Shown piece by piece: positions 37,219-44,401 of a stretch of DNA of 64,000 nt. The notes under the pieces were generated by a model. The model was not told the origin of the DNA and did no database searches. It saw only the letters and a program-made list of their open reading frames with translations. The DNA is taken from positions 62,001-126,000 of the forward strand of contig NZ_SMNQ01000007.1 of assembly GCF_004353505.1 (NCBI RefSeq). Direction: 5' to 3'. The stretch's first letter is position 1. The number at the start of each line of letters is the position of its first letter. A program made the translations under genes and the position numbers. The stretch comes from Streptomyces sp. WAC05374 (lineage in GTDB: Bacteria > Actinomycetota > Actinomycetes > Streptomycetales > Streptomycetaceae).

Positions 37219-38047
37219 CGATGAGTGCGCGCGCATCCGCGCCGTACACCGCCATGCTCCGTAGTTGCTCGAAGGTCTTGAGGTACAGCGCGATCTCGTC
37301 GGGCTGAGTGATCCGCACTTGGGCCGAGGCCAGCTCCACCGACACGAGAGCGTCGTCGTACATGTGGAACGTCTCCCGCGGCCACTGCGATCGGCAGCGG
37401 GTCGCCATGGGAATGACACCGAGGGAGACCGACGGGATGGCCCCGGCGGTAAGCAGGTAGCCGAGCTGGGCGGCCATGGCTTCCGTGTCGGCGACCTGGT
37501 GGTACAGGACCGTCTCTTCCATGAGCATCACGAACCGGTGCCCCGGTTCGTGGATCACCTGGGAGCGCTCGACCCGGGCGCGGGCAGCTTCAGCGCTGTC
37601 GTCGTTGGGCAGTTCGCGCAACCTCGCCACGGTACGGAGGATGGCCGCTGCGTAGCCCTCCGTCTGGAGGAGGCCGGGTACCAGCGTGGAGGAGTAGACG
37701 CGGAACAGTCGAGTCTGGCGGAAGAAGTGCACCAGGTTGTCCTGCATCTGCTTGAGCCCGTTGCGGACCTGATGCCGCCACTCGGTGTACATGGATTCCG
37801 CGTTGAGAGACTGGACGATGAGCCCCTCGGCCTGCCCGCCGGCCCGACAGGCTTCGCACCAGAGCCGGATGTCCCTGGCCGAGGGGGCTGTTCGCGCGTT
37901 CTCGATGCGGGAAGTCTTGGCATGGTGCCAGTGGCACCGCTCGGCCAGCTCGGTGACCGTCAGCCCCGCTTCCTTGCGCAGGTCACGCAGGCGGCGCGCG
38001 ACAACTTCACGCGCCGCCTGGGCGGACGAGGACGGGGAAGTGGTCAT
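37193..38047 (-). CDS. XRE-family regulator with DUF5753 (Scr1-like)
   Basis: A 284-residue DNA-binding protein. The N-terminal helix-turn-helix (about 15-70: VVARRLRDLRKEAGLTVTEL, then AKTSRIENARTAP) is followed by DUF5753 (about 95-275). The latter shows the familiar LVPGLLQTEGYAAAILR and EETVLYHQV. These regulators occur in dozens in each Streptomyces genome, usually beside a small DUF397 or DUF6879 partner, and have been likened to toxin-antitoxin pairs. It is the last gene of a three-gene operon; the partner ends 20 bp upstream. Confidence 0.88.
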   Translation of the reverse strand: MTTSPSSSAQAAREVVARRLRDLRKEAGLTVTELAERCHWHHAKTSRIENARTAPSARDIRLWCEACRAGGQAEGLIVQSLNAESMYTEWRHQVRNGLKQMQDNLVHFFRQTRLFRVYSSTLVPGLLQTEGYAAAILRTVARLRELPNDDSAEAARARVERSQVIHEPGHRFVMLMEETVLYHQVADTEAMAAQLGYLLTAGAIPSVSLGVIPMATRCRSQWPRETFHMYDDALVSVELASAQVRITQPDEIALYLKTFEQLRSMAVYGADARALIVKAIDALG

Positions 38048-38067
38048 GAGCCGGCCTGTCCGGTGCG

Positions 38068-38598
38068 TCAGTGGATGCGGTACTGATCATGAGGAGTGGC
38101 GCGGGCCCAGACCGCTTCAAAGGCCGTGGCGCACAGCTTCACTGCCGCCGGGTCCTCCGTGTCCTCCGGGCCGGCGGACGCGCCTTCGCCGGTGAAGTGG
38201 TTCCAGCGCACGAACCGGTCGTCGAACAGCCAGAAGTCGTTGCCGGGTAGCGCAATCGCCGATGCCTGGCGGCGGGGAAGCCACCTCACCTGCTCCCCAG
38301 CGGCGATGTTGGTGAAGGTGCCATCGAAGAGGAAGCGGGTGTACTCGCTCACCGGCTCGGACACGATGCGGGCGCGGCGTACCGTCACGCCGCGAGAGAC
38401 GGTCTCCTCGACCAGGTCGAGCCAAGGTCGCCACCAGGAGGCCCGGTCCGACGGATCGTGCCGGAACCCTTGTCGCCATTCAGCGAACGGGCCCTTCTCG
38501 TAGTCGACGGCGTATGAGTCCCGCATCTCCAGGTGCACAGCGGTGTGCCGGCACTGGGACATCAGCTCATGAAACGTCGTCGGCACGTTCGACGGCAT
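38068..38598 (-). CDS. DUF6879-family protein
   Basis: A 176-residue soluble protein starting at the ATG at 38598 (GGGAGG 6 nt upstream). Readable landmarks are FHELMSQCRHTAVHLEMRDSY at the start (here 20 of those residues or fewer form the family motif), RARIVSEPVSEYTRFLFD in the middle, and LPGNDFWLFDDRFVRWNHF. I recognise this as the protein commonly paired with XRE/DUF5753 regulators. Its biochemical role is unknown. It overlaps the upstream small gene by 32 bp and precedes the XRE gene by 20 bp. Confidence 0.8.
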   Translation of the reverse strand: MPSNVPTTFHELMSQCRHTAVHLEMRDSYAVDYEKGPFAEWRQGFRHDPSDRASWWRPWLDLVEETVSRGVTVRRARIVSEPVSEYTRFLFDGTFTNIAAGEQVRWLPRRQASAIALPGNDFWLFDDRFVRWNHFTGEGASAGPEDTEDPAAVKLCATAFEAVWARATPHDQYRIH

Positions 38599-38830
38599 CG
38601 CACGCCTCCCTGATCATGTGCACCATCCTGCCCGGGATACGGACTACTGCCTCGTTCTCGGGGATTCCCTTCGCGTGACCGGGCACGTCGAAGGCTGCGC
38701 ACTCGGCGGTGAGGTCGGCGCTGGGCTTCCACCCCTGGAAGACGATCTCCTTGTTCTGCCGGTCGACCCAGACGGTAGGGCTTTCGTGATCGCCGGTGTT
38801 CGGGTCGATCCCAATGAACTGTAGTGACAT
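38567..38830 (-). CDS. Small acidic protein leading the DUF6879-XRE operon
   Basis: 87 residues from the ATG at 38830, with GGAGGA 4 nt upstream. It begins MSLQFIGIDPNTGDHESPTV and ends in a helical VRIPGRMVHMIREACDAVER. It is compact, acidic, and has no signal. I do not recognise a named family. Similar small genes precede DUF6879/XRE pairs in my memory of the genus. The 32 bp overlap with the next gene implies coupled translation, and its promoter region is palindrome-rich. Confidence 0.75.
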   Translation of the reverse strand: MSLQFIGIDPNTGDHESPTVWVDRQNKEIVFQGWKPSADLTAECAAFDVPGHAKGIPENEAVVRIPGRMVHMIREACDAVERADDVS

Positions 38831-38915
38831 CGGGTCCTCCGTCGATGGAGTTGTGCAGTTGTGTGCATCACGGTCTCGGCGGACGACCCACGCGTCAAGA
38901 CAACGGAGCGCCAAT

Positions 38916-38972
38916 CACCCTTACAGTGAAGGGTGTTCGCACAGATCTGCACATCGCTGGTGTGTGCGCACA
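38916..38972. promoter_or_regulatory. Palindrome cluster in the divergent XRE-operon promoter
   Basis: CACCCTT-ACAGTG-AAGGGTG (38916-38935) is a 7 bp inverted repeat, CAGATCTG (38942-38949) is an 8 bp palindrome, and TGTGCGCACA (38963-38972) is a 10 bp perfect palindrome. All lie between the minus-strand operon (start 38830) and the plus-strand gene at 39028, where an autoregulatory XRE protein would bind. Confidence 0.5.
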
Positions 38973-39027
38973 GCACGTTCCTACGGTCTGAGCATCAAGC
39001 GCCTGACCGGATGGGGAGCGACCCGTG

Positions 39028-39183
39028 ATGACGATCAAGGTGTACCGAGTGACGCCGGACGGCGCCCGGCGCACGATCCGCGACGAGCAGGAAGTGGCGC
39101 CGACCACCACGACCCCGGCCACCGGGGGCTACTCGCCGTGCTCCTGCCCGCGCTGCCGCCCGGCGGAGACCCGCCCATGCTGA
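39028..39183 (+). CDS. 51-residue protein with CxCPxC motif
   Basis: A small gene starting GTGATG (GTG 39025 or ATG 39028) with GGGGAG 10 nt upstream. The protein is MTIKVYRVTPDGARRTIRDE, then a Thr/Pro linker, then YSPCSCPRCRPAE and a final Cys. The four cysteines could hold a small zinc or iron site. It overlaps the next gene by 7 bp and diverges from the XRE operon. I do not know a function. Confidence 0.6.
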   Translation: MTIKVYRVTPDGARRTIRDEQEVAPTTTTPATGGYSPCSCPRCRPAETRPC

Positions 39184-39638
39184 GCGCCGCGCACCTGGTC
39201 ATCGAGCCGACCGAGCGCATGCTGCGCACGCTCGTACCGGTCCAGTGGGGGGACCCGTCCACCGGCACCGTCCACCTGCTGCTGGCGCACCCGCCCGTGC
39301 CGGGTGCGGGCTCCGCGGCCGTCACCGAGGCTCGCATGCGGGGGCTCGCCGCAGCGCTCCACCTGGCCCGGCCAGCGCCCGATGGACGCATCGCGAGTCT
39401 GCACCGGCGGTTCCTCATGCATGGCACCAACGCCGTCCTCGGCCTCGACGGGTGCGCGTTCGACCTGAGCGTCCCCATGAGCGACGAGTGGACGAGGGCC
39501 GTACACGCCGGCGCGCACGTCGTGGTCGCCGTAGGGCTGGACCCGCTGCCTCGGGGAGTGCCGAGGGCGGCGGTCTCCGCCTACCTGGAGAGCCGCCGGC
39601 ACAGCGGCCGCATCCTCATGGGCGCCACCCCTCGGTGA
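39177..39638 (+). CDS. Unknown 153-residue protein
   Basis: It starts at the ATG at 39177, inside the last codons of the 51-residue gene, and the two are surely co-translated. The protein is Ala/Leu/Arg-rich with alternating strand and helix character (LRTLVPVQWGDPSTGTVHLL, AHVVVAVGLDPLPRGV), without signal or membrane segment. I do not recognise the family. Together with the preceding small Cys protein it forms a two-gene unit facing the XRE operon, which is why both may belong to the same accessory system. Confidence 0.65.
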   Translation: MLSAAHLVIEPTERMLRTLVPVQWGDPSTGTVHLLLAHPPVPGAGSAAVTEARMRGLAAALHLARPAPDGRIASLHRRFLMHGTNAVLGLDGCAFDLSVPMSDEWTRAVHAGAHVVVAVGLDPLPRGVPRAAVSAYLESRRHSGRILMGATPR

Positions 39639-39980
39639 TCTACGCCCTCTGCCCCCGAGCAGCGGGGACGGAGGAGAGGGCCCGTCAAGCCCCGCCCCGG
39701 TCGACTCCCTGGCAGGACCGCGACCCCGCGCCGCGTGTACGGATCGCCCAAGGACCGCGACGAGCGGTTCGCGGCGGCATGCTGGCCGATCTGCACGTTC
39801 CGGCCAGCACTGCCGGCCGGAGTCGGTCCCCTGCCCGCCCGTGGCCCCGGCGCGCCGCCGTCCGGCTGGGCCTCCGCGTTCCGGCACGGGCGTATCGACG
39901 ACGGCCACCATCTGCTCGACGTCGGCACTGGCTGACGCGCGGCGGCCGGCGCGCCACGCTCTGACTCCCGGAGCTTGTTC
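39639..39980. other. Intergenic stretch, no convincing gene
   Basis: Short open frames exist on both strands (for example 39735-39935 plus), but none has a ribosome site together with a recognisable protein. This may be decayed accessory DNA. Confidence 0.45.
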
Positions 39981-40010
39981 TGCGTCGGGCAGGGATCCCC
40001 TGCCGACGCA
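39981..40010. terminator. Hairpin upstream of the 136-residue gene
   Basis: TGCGTCGGGCAGGG pairs with CCCTGCCGACGCA over a 3 nt loop with one bulged G. It could terminate transcription from the left or structure the leader of the gene at 40094. Confidence 0.5.
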
Positions 40011-40093
40011 CCTCGATGAATTGCCTTCGCCGTGGGATCCCCATAGCTTCGTGCGATCGAGGATCGAGCGACACGGGTGCGGGGGACAAAGCA

Positions 40094-40504
40094 GTGGACG
40101 AAGACCAGTGGCTGCTGCGTCATGGGCTGCATCCGGATGGCGCCGGCCTCGACGAGGTACGGGTGCTTCTGCGCGAGCAGATCCGGCTCGAACGCGGAAG
40201 CCAGGGGCACGGCGACACCATCCTGATGAAGCTCTGCTGCGTCCAGTTGTTCCATGCCGCTGTTCCCGACGACGTCCTCCTGATCTGGAAGGCCAAGACG
40301 GCCAGCTTCGACGCCTTCTGTTCCATCGACGTCCAGCTCCTGTGCGGCGGCGGGCTGGAATGGACCAAGGCGTACCTGGCGGCGCACCCGGAACAGGAGA
40401 GTCAGGCGGCATTGGCGCGGCTGCTGGACTGCGAAGAAGCGGGGGACTTCGACGACTTCTCACCGGCTGAGCGGTCTGCCATGTACGCCGCGTACTACGT
40501 GTGA
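40094..40504 (+). CDS. Unknown acidic 136-residue protein
   Basis: The GTG at 40094 begins VDEDQWLLRHGLHPDGAGLD; a longer in-frame start at 40016 seems less likely. The protein is soluble, acidic and mixed alpha/beta (VLLREQIRLERGSQGHGDTI, LLIWKAKTASFDAFCSIDVQ). The size and composition recall immunity-type or SMI1-like proteins, but I cannot assign a family. GC is slightly below the genome average, in keeping with the accessory patch. Confidence 0.6.
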   Translation: MDEDQWLLRHGLHPDGAGLDEVRVLLREQIRLERGSQGHGDTILMKLCCVQLFHAAVPDDVLLIWKAKTASFDAFCSIDVQLLCGGGLEWTKAYLAAHPEQESQAALARLLDCEEAGDFDDFSPAERSAMYAAYYV

Positions 40505-40840
40505 TCCACCGCTCCACTCGGCCGATCACCCCTCGCCGACAGGCGACAAGCGCTCGTCACGCTTCCGGGGCGCGGGTTCCACCGGGCGCCGCACGTCGCG
40601 GCACCGTACCCGCCCACCGCGCGTGTGCCGAGCAGGGCGGGGCCCGGTCCTGCCGACCAGCGCCCGGCAACGTTGCGCCGGGGGGCGGCGACCTTCATGG
40701 GCTTGGGGGCAGACGGGGCCGCTGGGGCCGGTGGCGTCGGGGTCGGCGCACGGGGGCTTCCTCTCGGATGTGGGGGTCCGCGGCGGGGGGTTGGGCAGCG
40801 CGTTCCGCCGGGGATGACGCGTCGTGCACAAGCCTTGAAC
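40505..40840. other. Intergenic stretch upstream of the cellulase regulatory region
   Basis: About 335 bp with only Pro/Arg/Gly-rich frames on both strands. I see no supported gene or repeat before the CebR box at 40842. Confidence 0.45.
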
Positions 40841-40841
40841 C

Positions 40842-40859
40842 AGTGGGAGCGCTCCCACT
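40842..40859. promoter_or_regulatory. CebR operator, perfect 18 bp palindrome
   Basis: AGTGGGAGCGCTCCCACT contains the exact 14 bp CebR box TGGGAGCGCTCCCA (40844-40857). It lies 365 bp upstream of the GH6 cellulase ATG. Confidence 0.9.
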
Positions 40860-40974
40860 ATGGAGAGAGGGAGCCGAGCGGTCAAGGGCTTGAAGAGTCG
40901 AAGAAATTCGGCAGCGAAAATTGACGGCCCCTCTGTTCCTTGACGGAACTTGCCGCTACGGTCTGCTCCACCAG

Positions 40975-40988
40975 TGGGAGCGGTTCCA
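40975..40988. promoter_or_regulatory. Second, imperfect CebR operator
   Basis: TGGGAGCGGTTCCA matches the CebR box at 12 of 14 positions, 131 bp after the perfect copy. Two boxes could support looping or graded repression of the cellulase gene. Confidence 0.65.
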
Positions 40989-41223
40989 TCCAGTCGACGC
41001 ACGGTCACACGGGCCCTCGGACGCACGCGGTCCTTCCGCACGCGGTTCCGGGCCGCCGGGCGCCCGTTCCTCCCACCACCCGCCACCCCCGTACCGCTCG
41101 TGGCGGACGACTCGGCGCACTCGTCCGCGTGATCAGCGACGACGACGGCACATCCCCGCACAGATCCGTCACCGGGCCCCGCGTCCCCCCGACGCGCGCC
41201 CTCGACCGAGAGGCAGCACGGAC

Positions 41224-42960
41224 ATGAGCCGCACCAGAACCGCCGCACGCCCCTCCCGGCGCCGCACCGCCTTACTGGCCGCCTGCACCCTGATGGCGGC
41301 GACCGGCGCCACCGCCACCGCGCTGAGCACCGCCGCCGGCGCCGCCGCCCCGGGCTGCCGGGTCGACTACCAGGTCACCAACCAGTGGAGCAGCGGCTTC
41401 GGCGCCAACGTCACCGTCACCAACACCGGTGACCCGGTCAGCTCCTGGACCCTGGAGTGGACCTACGCGGGCGACCAGCGCATCACCCAGTCCTGGAACG
41501 CCACCACCTCGCAGACCGGCGCCGCCGTCACCGCCAGGAACGTCTCGTACAACGGCAGCCTGGCGACCGGCGGTTCCGCCTCCTTCGGCTTCAACGCCTC
41601 CTACAGCGGCACCAACGCCGTACCCACGACGTTCAAGCTGAACGGCGTGACCTGCGACGGCGGCACCACCGACCCGACGGACCCGCCGACCGACCCGCCG
41701 CCGGCCGGCAGCCGCGTCGACAACCCGTACGCGGGCGCCAAGGTGTACGTGAACCCCGAGTGGTCCGCCAAGGCCGCCGCCGAGCCGGGCGGCACCCGCG
41801 TCTCCCAGCAGCCCACCGGCGTCTGGCTGGACCGGATCGCCGCCATCAACGGCGTGAACGGAGGCATGGGCCTGCGCGCCCACCTCGACGAGGCGCTGCG
41901 CCAGAAGGGCACCGGCGAACTCACCGTCCAGCTCGTCATCTACAACCTGCCGGGCCGCGACTGCGCCGCCCTCGCCTCCAACGGCGAACTGGGCCCGACG
42001 GAGATCGACACGTACAAGACGCAGTACATCGACCCGATCGCCGCGATCCTCGCCGACCCCAAGTACGCGGGCCTGCGCATCGTCACCACGGTCGAGATCG
42101 ACTCCCTGCCCAACCTGGTCACCAACGTCACCCCGCGCCCGACCGCCACGCCCAACTGCGACGTCATGAAGGCCAACGGCAACTACATCAAGGGTGTCGG
42201 CTACGCCCTGGCCAAGCTGGGCGCCGTGAAGAACGTCTACAACTACGTGGACGCGGGCCACCACGGCTGGCTCGGCTGGGACGACAACTTCGGCCCGTCC
42301 GCCCAGCTCTTCAAGCAGGCGGCCACGGCCGAGGGCTCCACGGTCGCCAACGTGCACGGCTTCATCGTGAACACGGCCAACTACAGCGCTCTCAAGGAGG
42401 ACCACTTCACGATCAACGACACGGTCAACGGCGTGTCGGTACGCCAGTCGAAGTGGGTCGACTGGAACCGGTACACCGACGAGCTGTCGTACGCCCAGGC
42501 CATGCGGGCCGAGCTGGTCCGGATCGGCTTCTCGCCGAACCTCGGCATGCTGATCGACACCTCCCGCAACGGCTGGGGCGGCACGGCCCGGCCGTCCGGC
42601 CCCGGCGCGACGACCAGCGTCGACACGTACGTCAACGGCGGCCGCTACGACCGGCGCATCCACCTCGGCAACTGGTGCAACCAGTCGGGTGCCGGTCTCG
42701 GCGAACGCCCGAAGGCCGCGCCCGCGGCGGGCATCGACGCGTACGTGTGGATGAAGCCGCCGGGCGAGTCGGACGGGGCGAGCCGCGAGATCCCGAACGA
42801 CGAGGGCAAGGGCTTCGACCGGATGTGCGACCCCACGTACACGGGCAACCCCCGGAACAACAACAACATGTCCGGCGCCCTGCCGAACGCCCCGCTGTCG
42901 GGCCAATGGTTCTCGGCCCAGTTCCAGGAGCTGATGAGGAACGCCCACCCGGCGCTCTGA
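41224..42960 (+). CDS. Secreted GH6 cellulase with N-terminal CBM2
   Basis: A 578-residue exported cellulase. Order: signal peptide (about 1-42, with Arg-rich N-region), CBM2 cellulose-binding domain (about 44-143), Thr-Asp-Pro linker, then the GH6 catalytic domain (about 163-578). GH6 landmarks are VIYNLPGRDCAALASNGEL (proton-donor region) and NPRNNNNMSGALP near the end. Length and extra loops suggest a cellobiohydrolase rather than an endoglucanase. Two CebR boxes lie upstream, so cello-oligosaccharides should induce it. Codon 17 is TTA (41272-41274), inside the signal-peptide region, predicting bldA dependence. Confidence 0.9.
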   Translation: MSRTRTAARPSRRRTALLAACTLMAATGATATALSTAAGAAAPGCRVDYQVTNQWSSGFGANVTVTNTGDPVSSWTLEWTYAGDQRITQSWNATTSQTGAAVTARNVSYNGSLATGGSASFGFNASYSGTNAVPTTFKLNGVTCDGGTTDPTDPPTDPPPAGSRVDNPYAGAKVYVNPEWSAKAAAEPGGTRVSQQPTGVWLDRIAAINGVNGGMGLRAHLDEALRQKGTGELTVQLVIYNLPGRDCAALASNGELGPTEIDTYKTQYIDPIAAILADPKYAGLRIVTTVEIDSLPNLVTNVTPRPTATPNCDVMKANGNYIKGVGYALAKLGAVKNVYNYVDAGHHGWLGWDDNFGPSAQLFKQAATAEGSTVANVHGFIVNTANYSALKEDHFTINDTVNGVSVRQSKWVDWNRYTDELSYAQAMRAELVRIGFSPNLGMLIDTSRNGWGGTARPSGPGATTSVDTYVNGGRYDRRIHLGNWCNQSGAGLGERPKAAPAAGIDAYVWMKPPGESDGASREIPNDEGKGFDRMCDPTYTGNPRNNNNMSGALPNAPLSGQWFSAQFQELMRNAHPAL

Positions 42961-42974
42961 CCGGCACCTGAGCC

Positions 42975-43008
42975 CCCGCCCCCGGCGACCTGCCCCGCCG
43001 GGGGCGGG
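42975..43008. terminator. Bidirectional terminator between the cellulase gene and cebR
   Basis: CCCGCCCCCGGC and GCCGGGGGCGGG make a 12 bp perfect stem with a 10 nt loop between convergent genes. Confidence 0.8.
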
Positions 43009-43039
43009 TCGCCGTGACGCGGACGCCCGGTGCCCGCCG

Positions 43040-44068
43040 TCACGTCGAGGCGCGGACCACCAGTTCCGTCGGCAGGACGACCTGGCTGGGCTCCGTGCCG
43101 GTGCCGGTGATCTCCTGGAGCAGTACGCGGGCCATGCGGCGGCCCATCTCCTCGATCGGCTGGCGCACGCTGGTCAGCGGCGGGTCCATGAGGCGGGCCA
43201 CCGCCGAGTCGTCCACGCCGATGAGCGCCACGTCCTCGGGCACGCGCCGGCCCGTCTCGCGCAGCACGCTGCGGGCGCCCGCCGCCATCACGTCCGAGGC
43301 GGCGAAGACACCGTCGACGTCCGGGCAGCGCTCCAGCAGCTCCCGCATGGCGCGCCGGCCGCCCTCCTCGGTGAAGTCGGCGGCGGCTACCAGCCGGTCG
43401 TCGGCCGGGAGGCCCGCCGCCTCCACGCCCTGGCGGTAGCCGTCGAGGCGGCAGCGCGCCACGTACATGTCGAGGGGGCCCGTGATGGTCGCGACGCGGC
43501 GGCGGCCCCGCCCGGTGAGGTGGCCGACCGCCGAGCGGCCGGCGCCCACGTTGTCGGAGTCCACGTACGCCACGGGCTCGTCGCCGGAGCGGCGTCCGTT
43601 GAGCACGGCGGGCAGGCCCAGTTCCCGCGCCAGGTCGGGGAGCGGGTCGTCGCCGTGGATGGAGACCAGCAGCACGCCGTCCACGCGCTGGGCGGACAGG
43701 TACTGCTCGAACCGCTGCCGTTCCTGGCTGGAGCGGATCAGCGTGAGCAGCAACTGCATGTCCGCGTCCGCCAGCTCGGCGCTGACGCCCCGGATGATGT
43801 CGAGGAAGTACGGCTCGGCGAACAGGCGGGCCTCGGTCTCGGGGATCACCAGCGCGATGGCGTCCGTGCGGGCGCCGGCCAGCGCGCGGGCGGCACGGTT
43901 GGGGACGTACCCCAGCTCGGCGATGGCCTGGCCGACCGCCTCCTTCGCCCGGTCGCTGACCCGGGGCGAGCCGTTGATCACCCGGGACACGGTGCCGCGC
44001 CCGACGCCCGCCCGGGCCGCGACCTCCTCCAGCGTGGGCCTGCCGGTCTGCCGTCCGCTCACCGCCAT
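43040..44068 (-). CDS. cebR: Cellulose-utilisation repressor CebR (LacI family)
   Basis: A 342-residue LacI-type repressor. The N-terminal helix-turn-helix reads PTLEEVAARAGVGRGTVSRV (residues 11-30) with the hinge near RAARALAGARTD. The periplasmic-binding-like effector domain follows, ending with SVRQPIEEMGRRM. CebR represses cellulose genes at TGGGAGCGCTCCCA boxes and is released by cellobiose or cellotriose. It is divergent from cebE, and perfect boxes lie in the shared region and before bglC and the cellulase gene. Identification rests on family plus boxes plus gene order. Confidence 0.93.
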   Translation of the reverse strand: MAVSGRQTGRPTLEEVAARAGVGRGTVSRVINGSPRVSDRAKEAVGQAIAELGYVPNRAARALAGARTDAIALVIPETEARLFAEPYFLDIIRGVSAELADADMQLLLTLIRSSQERQRFEQYLSAQRVDGVLLVSIHGDDPLPDLARELGLPAVLNGRRSGDEPVAYVDSDNVGAGRSAVGHLTGRGRRRVATITGPLDMYVARCRLDGYRQGVEAAGLPADDRLVAAADFTEEGGRRAMRELLERCPDVDGVFAASDVMAAGARSVLRETGRRVPEDVALIGVDDSAVARLMDPPLTSVRQPIEEMGRRMARVLLQEITGTGTEPSQVVLPTELVVRAST

Positions 44069-44179
44069 CGGTCTCCCATCGAAAGTTAGTGACTGTCGTC
44101 AACCTAGAGGGTGCCCCCGCACCGGAGCGAGCGGGAGTGCCGGTGGGGAAACCGGCGGCGGGAGCGTTCCACCCGGGCG

Positions 44180-44193
44180 TGGGAGCGCTCCCA
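44180..44193. promoter_or_regulatory. CebR operator in the cebR-cebE interval, copy 1
   Basis: A perfect TGGGAGCGCTCCCA box. It is preceded at 44159-44172 by a degenerate copy (CGGGAGCGTTCCAC, 10 of 14). It is placed to control cebR itself. Confidence 0.9.
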
Positions 44194-44254
44194 CCGTAGA
44201 GGAAAGGCCCGCCCGGCGCCACCGCCGGCGGACCGGCGACTTTCCGCACGCGCC

Positions 44255-44283
44255 TTGACACCCGACCCGCCAGGCAGCAACCT
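44255..44283 (+). promoter_or_regulatory. Possible cebE promoter
   Basis: TTGACA (44255-44260) is an ideal -35. The -10 at 17 nt spacing (CAACCT) is weak. The operator copy at 44300 would cover the start-site region. Promoter strength is not certain. Confidence 0.4.
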
Positions 44284-44299
44284 TCCGGGCATGGCGGTG

Positions 44300-44313
44300 T
44301 GGGAGCGCTCCCA
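44300..44313. promoter_or_regulatory. CebR operator in the cebR-cebE interval, copy 2
   Basis: A perfect TGGGAGCGCTCCCA box 88 bp before the cebE ATG, just downstream of the putative promoter. Confidence 0.92.
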
Positions 44314-44401
44314 CCGCCCCGCACCGCTGTCCGGCACGGCCGCCGTCGGCCCGGACCTCCCTTGGCGCGCACACCAGCACCACCTGGACGAGGAGAGTGG
44401 A

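Noticed and set aside
39735..39935. Possible 66-residue gene on the plus strand
   Set aside because: There is no ribosome site, no recognisable protein, and the opposite strand is equally open.
36600..40900. Duplicated tRNA-His 3' end (att site) marking an integrated element
   Set aside because: I looked for another GGGTTCGAGTCCCG-type segment downstream and did not find one.
40921..41223. N-terminal extension of the GH6 cellulase from an upstream in-frame start
   Set aside because: The extension crosses a CebR box and would bury the signal peptide. ATG 41224 gives a proper export signal.
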